This document shows positions 6,162 to 9,944 of a stretch of DNA of 9,944 nucleotides, piece after piece. The stretch is from Planktotalea sp. (GTDB taxonomy: Bacteria > Pseudomonadota > Alphaproteobacteria > Rhodobacterales > Rhodobacteraceae). The notes beneath the pieces were generated by a model that searched no databases, had not been told where the DNA came from, and saw only the letters and a program-made list of their open reading frames with translations. The position numbers were made by a program, and so were the translations under genes. The stretch is taken from assembly GCA_024645145.1 (NCBI GenBank), contig JAHEGL010000041.1:1-9944 (forward strand), written 5' to 3'. Position 1 is the stretch's first letter. Every line of letters begins with the position of its first letter.

Positions 6162-6192
6162 GCGTTTCAAATAGCACAAAAAGGACTGCCAC

Positions 6193-8226
6193 ATGTTCAA
6201 TAAGATCCTGATTGCCAACCGAGGTGAAATTGCCTGCCGCGTCATCAAGACGGCTAAGAAGATGGGTATCACCACGGTTGCCATTTATTCAGACGCTGAC
6301 AAAAATGCGTTGCATGTGGAGATGGCGGATGAGGCCATCCACATTGGTCCGCCCCCAGCGAACCAGTCTTATATTGTGATCGACAAGGTTATGGCCGCAA
6401 TCAAGGAAAGTGGCGCGCAAGCGGTGCATCCGGGCTATGGCTTTTTGTCCGAAAATTCCAAATTCGCAGAAGCGCTTGAGGCTGAAGGCGTTGCCTTTGT
6501 CGGCCCTCCTGTCGGCGCAATTGAGAGCATGGGCGACAAGATTACGTCCAAGAAGATCGCTCAGGACGCCAATGTTTCTACGGTTCCGGGCTACATGGGC
6601 CTGATCGAGGACGCTGAAGAAGCGGTCAAGATTTCAAATGAAGTCGGTTATCCGGTGATGATCAAAGCCTCCGCAGGTGGCGGCGGCAAAGGCATGCGTA
6701 TCGCCTGGAATGATGATGAGGCGCGCGAGGGCTTTCAAAGCTCCAAGAACGAAGCTGCGAACTCGTTCGGCGATGATCGTATCTTCATTGAGAAATTCAT
6801 CACCCAGCCGCGCCACATCGAAATTCAGGTGCTTTGCGACAGTCATGGCAATGGTATTTATCTGGGGGAGCGCGAATGCTCTATCCAGCGCCGTCAGCAA
6901 AAAGTTGTTGAAGAAGCGCCAAGCCCGTTTTTGGATGAAGCCACACGCAAAGCCATGGGTGAACAGGCGGTGGCCTTGGCGCAAGCGGTTGGCTATGCCT
7001 CTGCTGGTACTGTTGAATTCATCGTGGATGGGCAGAAAAATTTCTACTTCCTTGAGATGAACACACGCTTGCAAGTGGAACACCCTGTAACCGAGCTGAT
7101 CACCGGTGTTGATCTGGTCGAGCAGATGATCCGCGTCGCGAACGGCGAGAAACTGAGCATCACGCAAGACGACGTCACGCTCACAGGTTGGGCGATTGAG
7201 AACCGTCTTTATGCGGAAGACCCATATCGTGGCTTTTTGCCCTCCATCGGCCGTCTCACACGCTATCGTCCCCCTGCGGAAACCGCGGCCTACACCCCCG
7301 GCGTAGCGGCTGGCGACGCGGGTGATGTGGTCGTACGCAACGACACAGGCGTTTATGAGGGTGGCGAAATTTCCATGTATTACGACCCGATGATTGCAAA
7401 GCTGTGCACTTGGGCCCCAACCCGCGAGACCGCGATCGAGGCGATGCGCGTCGCGCTTGATAGCTTTGAAGTTGAAGGCATCGGCCACAACCTTCCGTTC
7501 CTAAGCGCTGTTATGGATCACCCGATCTTCATCAAGGGTGATATGACGACAGCCTTTATCGAAGAGCAATATCCAGACGGCTTTGTCGGGGTCGCGCTTC
7601 CCGATGAGGATCTAAAACGTATCGCAGCGGCAAGTGCCGCGATGAACCGTGTCGCTGAAATTCGCCGCGCGCGCGTTTCTGGACGTCTTGATAACCATGA
7701 GCGCAAAGTCGGTGACGCTTGGAATGTCACGCTACAAGACACAAGTTTTGATGTAACAATTGCAGCTGATAAAGTGGGCGCGACGGTCACGTTTGATGAT
7801 GGCACTGCTATGCGCGTCAGCGGAAATTGGACGCCGGGGGACCAACTTGCGAACATGATGGTGGATGACACGCCACTTGTGATGAAAGTGGGTAAAGTTT
7901 CTGGTGGTTTCCGCGTTCGTTCACGTGGTGCGGATCTGACAGTACATGTACGCACGCCCCGTCAGGCGGAACTTGCACGCAAAATGCCGGTGAAAGTCGC
8001 ACCGGATACATCGAAATTGCTGCTTTGTCCGATGCCGGGTCTGATCGTAAAGGTCGATGTGGAAGAGGGGCAAGAAGTGCAAGAAGGCCAAGCGCTGTGC
8101 ACGGTTGAAGCCATGAAAATGGAAAACATCCTACGCGCCGAGCGCAAAGGTGTTGTGAGCAAGATCAACGCTGTCGCGGGCGATAGCCTTGCGGTGGATG
8201 ATGTGATCATGGAGTTTGAAGGGTAA
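6193..8226 (+). CDS. pccA: Propionyl-CoA carboxylase, biotin carboxylase/biotin carrier (alpha) subunit
   Basis: PccA carboxylates its own biotin using ATP and bicarbonate and hands the carboxyl group to PccB. The 677-residue length fits the family. The order is: biotin carboxylase N-terminal domain (about 1-115, starting MFNKILIANRGEIACRV), ATP-grasp domain (about 116-320) with the glycine-rich loop KASAGGGGKGM at 158-168 and the catalytic MNTRLQVEHPVTE at 289-301 (R292, E296), biotin carboxylase C-terminal domain (about 335-445), the BT linker domain that contacts PccB (about 455-600), and the biotinyl domain. The biotin attachment site is EAMKMEN with K642, 35 residues from the C-terminus as expected. 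AAAAAGGA (6178-6185) precedes the ATG by 7 nt. It is separated from pccB by five small genes and two terminators. Methylcrotonyl-CoA carboxylase alpha is the nearest alternative; context favours PCC. Confidence 0.97.
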   Translation: MFNKILIANRGEIACRVIKTAKKMGITTVAIYSDADKNALHVEMADEAIHIGPPPANQSYIVIDKVMAAIKESGAQAVHPGYGFLSENSKFAEALEAEGVAFVGPPVGAIESMGDKITSKKIAQDANVSTVPGYMGLIEDAEEAVKISNEVGYPVMIKASAGGGGKGMRIAWNDDEAREGFQSSKNEAANSFGDDRIFIEKFITQPRHIEIQVLCDSHGNGIYLGERECSIQRRQQKVVEEAPSPFLDEATRKAMGEQAVALAQAVGYASAGTVEFIVDGQKNFYFLEMNTRLQVEHPVTELITGVDLVEQMIRVANGEKLSITQDDVTLTGWAIENRLYAEDPYRGFLPSIGRLTRYRPPAETAAYTPGVAAGDAGDVVVRNDTGVYEGGEISMYYDPMIAKLCTWAPTRETAIEAMRVALDSFEVEGIGHNLPFLSAVMDHPIFIKGDMTTAFIEEQYPDGFVGVALPDEDLKRIAAASAAMNRVAEIRRARVSGRLDNHERKVGDAWNVTLQDTSFDVTIAADKVGATVTFDDGTAMRVSGNWTPGDQLANMMVDDTPLVMKVGKVSGGFRVRSRGADLTVHVRTPRQAELARKMPVKVAPDTSKLLLCPMPGLIVKVDVEEGQEVQEGQALCTVEAMKMENILRAERKGVVSKINAVAGDSLAVDDVIMEFEG

Positions 8227-8233
8227 CTGCGCG

Positions 8234-9229
8234 ATGCAGACTGGTCCTCCTACAAACACGTCAACGATCAGCTGGGTTACAGTTGTGTATCGCGCGGAGC
8301 TTGGCTTGCTCCAGCTTCAAGCGCGATCCATGGCAAAGTTCCTCCCAGTGGACACGGCTCTTGAAATCATTGTAATTCTGAATGATCCGAACCCAAAGCG
8401 GTTAGCTGCTGAAGTGCTCAAGATTGCCCCGGACTTTGGTCCGCACCAGAAACAGTTACGGCTTGTCGATCCATCTGACATTTTTCTTGGGCCTCAAAGT
8501 CTGCGTGATTCAAAGAACGCGTTCCTTGCACTCGCTCGTCGCGTGTTGCGTCCAGTCCGCATTGGACGAGGTTCAAGTTGGCGTGGCTATGCGGGTTGGC
8601 ATATCCAGCAAGCGATGAAGCTTGCCGTGTCGCGAACGACGAATGGAGATGCGATCGTCTTTTTGGATGCGAAGAACCATTTTATCGCACCCGTCTCGAA
8701 AGACGATTTTTTGACGCCAACTGGACAGCCGCGCGCGCGATTGGAACGCGTTCAAGACAATTACTTCGATTGGCATCAATCAGCTCGCGCATACTTAGGT
8801 CTAGATCAAGTGGAACGAGATCAACTTTTGCCGCCCTCGATAACGCCATTTGTGAGCACGACCGAAACAGTTCGAAAAACGCTAGCTTGGATCGAGACAG
8901 AGGACGGTCCGATGGAATACTTCTTTGGTAACGGAACGCCACGCGGAACAGAGTTTACGCTTATCGCAGCCATGGCAGAAAAGCGTAATGAAGCGCTAGC
9001 GCCTGATTTGGTTCGATTTGGGAGCTTCTTTCGCGATGCGAAGGATGAAGAGGTGAGCGCTTTGATTGAAACGGCACGCACTGGGTCTTTGCAAATTCTG
9101 GGGACGCATAGTGGGCGGTTATCGAAAATGACGCCCGAGCAATGCAACCCACTTTTTGATCTATGGATCGCTTGTGGCTTAGCGGCTGATCGCGATGAAG
9201 CTGCGCTGATGCTTAAAGGCGGACGGTGA
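8234..9229 (+). CDS. DUF6492-like protein (glycosyltransferase-like, function unknown)
   Basis: This 331-residue cytoplasmic protein has no signal peptide. The N-terminal part (VTVVYRAELGLLQLQARSMAK, then LEIIVILND) resembles the opening beta-alpha-beta of a GT-A type nucleotide-sugar fold. The central GYAGWHIQQAMKLAVS and VFLDAKNHFIAPV segments match the pattern I associate with DUF6492 of Rhodobacterales. The D of VFLDAKN takes the place of a DXD-like motif but is not a canonical one. Enzymatic activity is therefore unproven. The ATG at 8234 was chosen: it lies 7 nt after the pccA stop, with GAAGGG (8218-8223) overlapping the pccA end, so it is probably co-transcribed with pccA. An earlier in-frame TTG at 8216 would overlap pccA. 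No obvious functional link to propionate metabolism is seen. The family name is from memory. Confidence 0.8.
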   Translation: MQTGPPTNTSTISWVTVVYRAELGLLQLQARSMAKFLPVDTALEIIVILNDPNPKRLAAEVLKIAPDFGPHQKQLRLVDPSDIFLGPQSLRDSKNAFLALARRVLRPVRIGRGSSWRGYAGWHIQQAMKLAVSRTTNGDAIVFLDAKNHFIAPVSKDDFLTPTGQPRARLERVQDNYFDWHQSARAYLGLDQVERDQLLPPSITPFVSTTETVRKTLAWIETEDGPMEYFFGNGTPRGTEFTLIAAMAEKRNEALAPDLVRFGSFFRDAKDEEVSALIETARTGSLQILGTHSGRLSKMTPEQCNPLFDLWIACGLAADRDEAALMLKGGR

Positions 9230-9236
9230 ATGAACC

Positions 9237-9248
9237 AGCAAGCTTGCT
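9237..9248. repeat. 12-bp perfect palindrome at the convergent gene end
   Basis: AGCAAGCTTGCT is a perfect palindrome in the 17-nt gap between two convergent genes and overlaps the minus-strand stop codon. A tight loop would be required and there is no T-run on either side, so I do not call it a terminator. No other terminator is visible for either gene here. Confidence 0.4.
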
Positions 9249-9708
9249 ATTCCACAACGCTGCGCCGCTCGCGTACTTCGCGCTGCCGCATGGGCATTTT
9301 GTCGATCACACGCGACACTTCTCGCACGTCCCAAGGCGCGGCTTTGCGCAATTTGATGCCGCCGTCTTTGCCGATCAACACTATCATGAACCCCCGTGGG
9401 CGCAATTTTTTGCGCAGATCAGACGTTACCGATGGATCTGTATCAGTTAGAACAACAACATCGCGCTCCGCTAAGGCTGCCGCTTGCGCTTGCAGCAATG
9501 TGAGCTGTTGCTCAAAGCGGGGATCGTTTTCGCTGTCAGCAAAAACGACAATCGGGCGAGACTGCCAAAGGAAATCACTCAAATTGTCACTATCTGGCGT
9601 CGAAATGACCTCCCAGACCGAAGCCTCTTCGCTTGTTTCACTCGCTTGTGAAAAAGCAGGGCTAGCGATGAAAAGTGTTGCAATAACAAATGATAAGAGC
9701 GGTTTCAT
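9247..9708 (-). CDS. Exported DUF4174-like protein
   Basis: This 153-residue protein starts MKPLLSFVIATLFIASPAFS, a clear Sec signal peptide with likely cleavage after AFS (residue 20), so it should be periplasmic. The mature part fits the DUF4174 pattern: WQSRPIVVFADSENDPRFEQQ, then AALAERDVVVLTDTD, FMIVLIGKDGGIKLRK and the C-terminal IDKMPMRQREVRER. The predicted alternating strands and helices are reminiscent of a thioredoxin-like fold, but there is no CXXC or any other cysteine pair, so redox activity is unlikely. The function of the family is unknown. The ATG at 9708-9706 was chosen over an upstream ATG at 9729 because a strong GAAGGAG Shine-Dalgarno (9720-9714) lies between them. It converges on the DUF6492-like gene with a 17-nt gap. 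Confidence 0.88.
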   Translation of the reverse strand: MKPLLSFVIATLFIASPAFSQASETSEEASVWEVISTPDSDNLSDFLWQSRPIVVFADSENDPRFEQQLTLLQAQAAALAERDVVVLTDTDPSVTSDLRKKLRPRGFMIVLIGKDGGIKLRKAAPWDVREVSRVIDKMPMRQREVRERRSVVE

Positions 9709-9884
9709 GGGATCTCCTTCTAAGCCCAATATAGGGGGCGTTGAAGCGATTGCGATGCCTGATCAGCCTGCTTTCCATCGATTTGAGCATTTTAAGGGAA
9801 AAATCATCACTTTGACCCAATGCTATCGCTCAAATGCGCATGCCTTAGGGCATCTGCGCGGTAAGATAGCAAAAGGTAACGCGC
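9709..9884. other. Divergent intergenic region with no supportable gene
   Basis: This 176-nt stretch separates the minus-strand DUF4174-like gene from the plus-strand partial gene at the right edge. It contains an 8-bp inverted repeat, ATTTGAGC (9781-9788) and GCTCAAAT (9828-9835), 39 nt apart. A TATATT on the minus strand (9733-9728) lacks a matching -35. A TTGACC at 9812-9817 on the plus strand lacks a -10 at standard spacing. Promoters for both genes must lie here, but I cannot place them reliably. Confidence 0.4.
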
Positions 9885-9944
9885 GTGGACGTAATTTTTC
9901 AGATTGGCGCACATCGCACCGCGAGCACGAGTTTTCAAACTTAT
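9885..9944 (+). CDS. Start of a sulfotransferase-like gene (cut by window edge)
   Basis: Twenty codons are visible from a GTG start, encoding VDVIFQIGAHRTASTSFQTY (first residue read as Met). The beta-strand followed by IGAHRTASTSFQ resembles the 5'-phosphosulfate-binding loop that opens many sulfotransferases and related P-loop proteins (pattern hIGxxRTGSTxhxxxL). An AAAAGG ribosome site (9871-9876) lies 8 nt before the GTG. An in-frame stop at 9867-9869 excludes a start further upstream. Only the N-terminus is present, so substrate and length cannot be judged; polysaccharide or protein sulfation are family possibilities. The gene is divergent from the DUF4174-like gene. Confidence 0.6.
   Translation, partial: MDVIFQIGAHRTASTSFQTY

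Noticed and set aside
5601..6203. Plus-strand open frame of 200 codons spanning the terminator and the glycine-zipper gene.
   Set aside because: It crosses two intrinsic terminators and overlaps a gene with a clear lipobox. The translation looks random.
6634..7488. Minus-strand open frame of 284 codons opposite pccA.
   Set aside because: It lies wholly inside the ATP-grasp and biotin carboxylase coding region and has no recognisable domain or ribosome site.
9237..9248. Palindrome between convergent genes as a bidirectional terminator.
   Set aside because: There is no loop space and no T-run on either strand.

Overview
The window looks like chromosome of a marine alphaproteobacterium of the Rhodobacterales (Roseobacter group). 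This rests on the propionyl-CoA carboxylase (PCC) locus organisation, a PccR/ScfR-type regulator beside pccB, several small families typical of that group (DUF6497-, DUF6492- and DUF4174-like proteins), and moderate GC content. It is a metabolic locus: I see no insertion sequence, phage gene, CRISPR array, tRNA or rRNA.

Layout. (1) Positions 1-962, minus strand: most of a short-chain fatty acyl-CoA regulator gene (PccR-like), cut by the left edge. (2) 1028-2242, minus: a Bcr/CflA-type MFS exporter, with the pccR promoter in the 65-nt gap. (3) 2243-2496: a divergent regulatory region between the exporter and pccB, rich in TTTGC/GCAAA motifs. (4) 2497-4029, plus: pccB, the carboxyltransferase subunit. 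(5) 4066-6070, plus: five small genes, namely an unknown Arg-rich protein, an exported DUF6497-like protein, a 48-aa lipoprotein, an unknown 122-aa protein and a 67-aa glycine-zipper lipoprotein. Hairpins and two good intrinsic terminators punctuate this stretch. (6) 6193-8226, plus: pccA, the biotin carboxylase/biotin carrier subunit. (7) 8234-9229, plus: a DUF6492-like protein. (8) 9247-9708, minus: an exported DUF4174-like protein. (9) 9885-9944, plus: the first 20 codons of a sulfotransferase-like gene, cut by the right edge.

Function. PccA and PccB form the biotin-dependent PCC that makes methylmalonyl-CoA from propionyl-CoA. This serves propionate assimilation and, where present, the ethylmalonyl-CoA pathway. 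The PccR-like regulator probably senses a short-chain acyl-CoA and acts on TTTGC-type operators. The same 12-mer, in the same orientation relative to the gene, lies upstream of both pccR and pccB, which supports autoregulation plus control of pccB.

The least explained part is the pccB-pccA interval. A glycine-zipper lipoprotein gene sits between two strong intrinsic terminators, and the second ends only 31 nt before the pccA start codon. How pccA is transcribed, and whether it is attenuated, is the best open question here. I found no convincing wholly new system.
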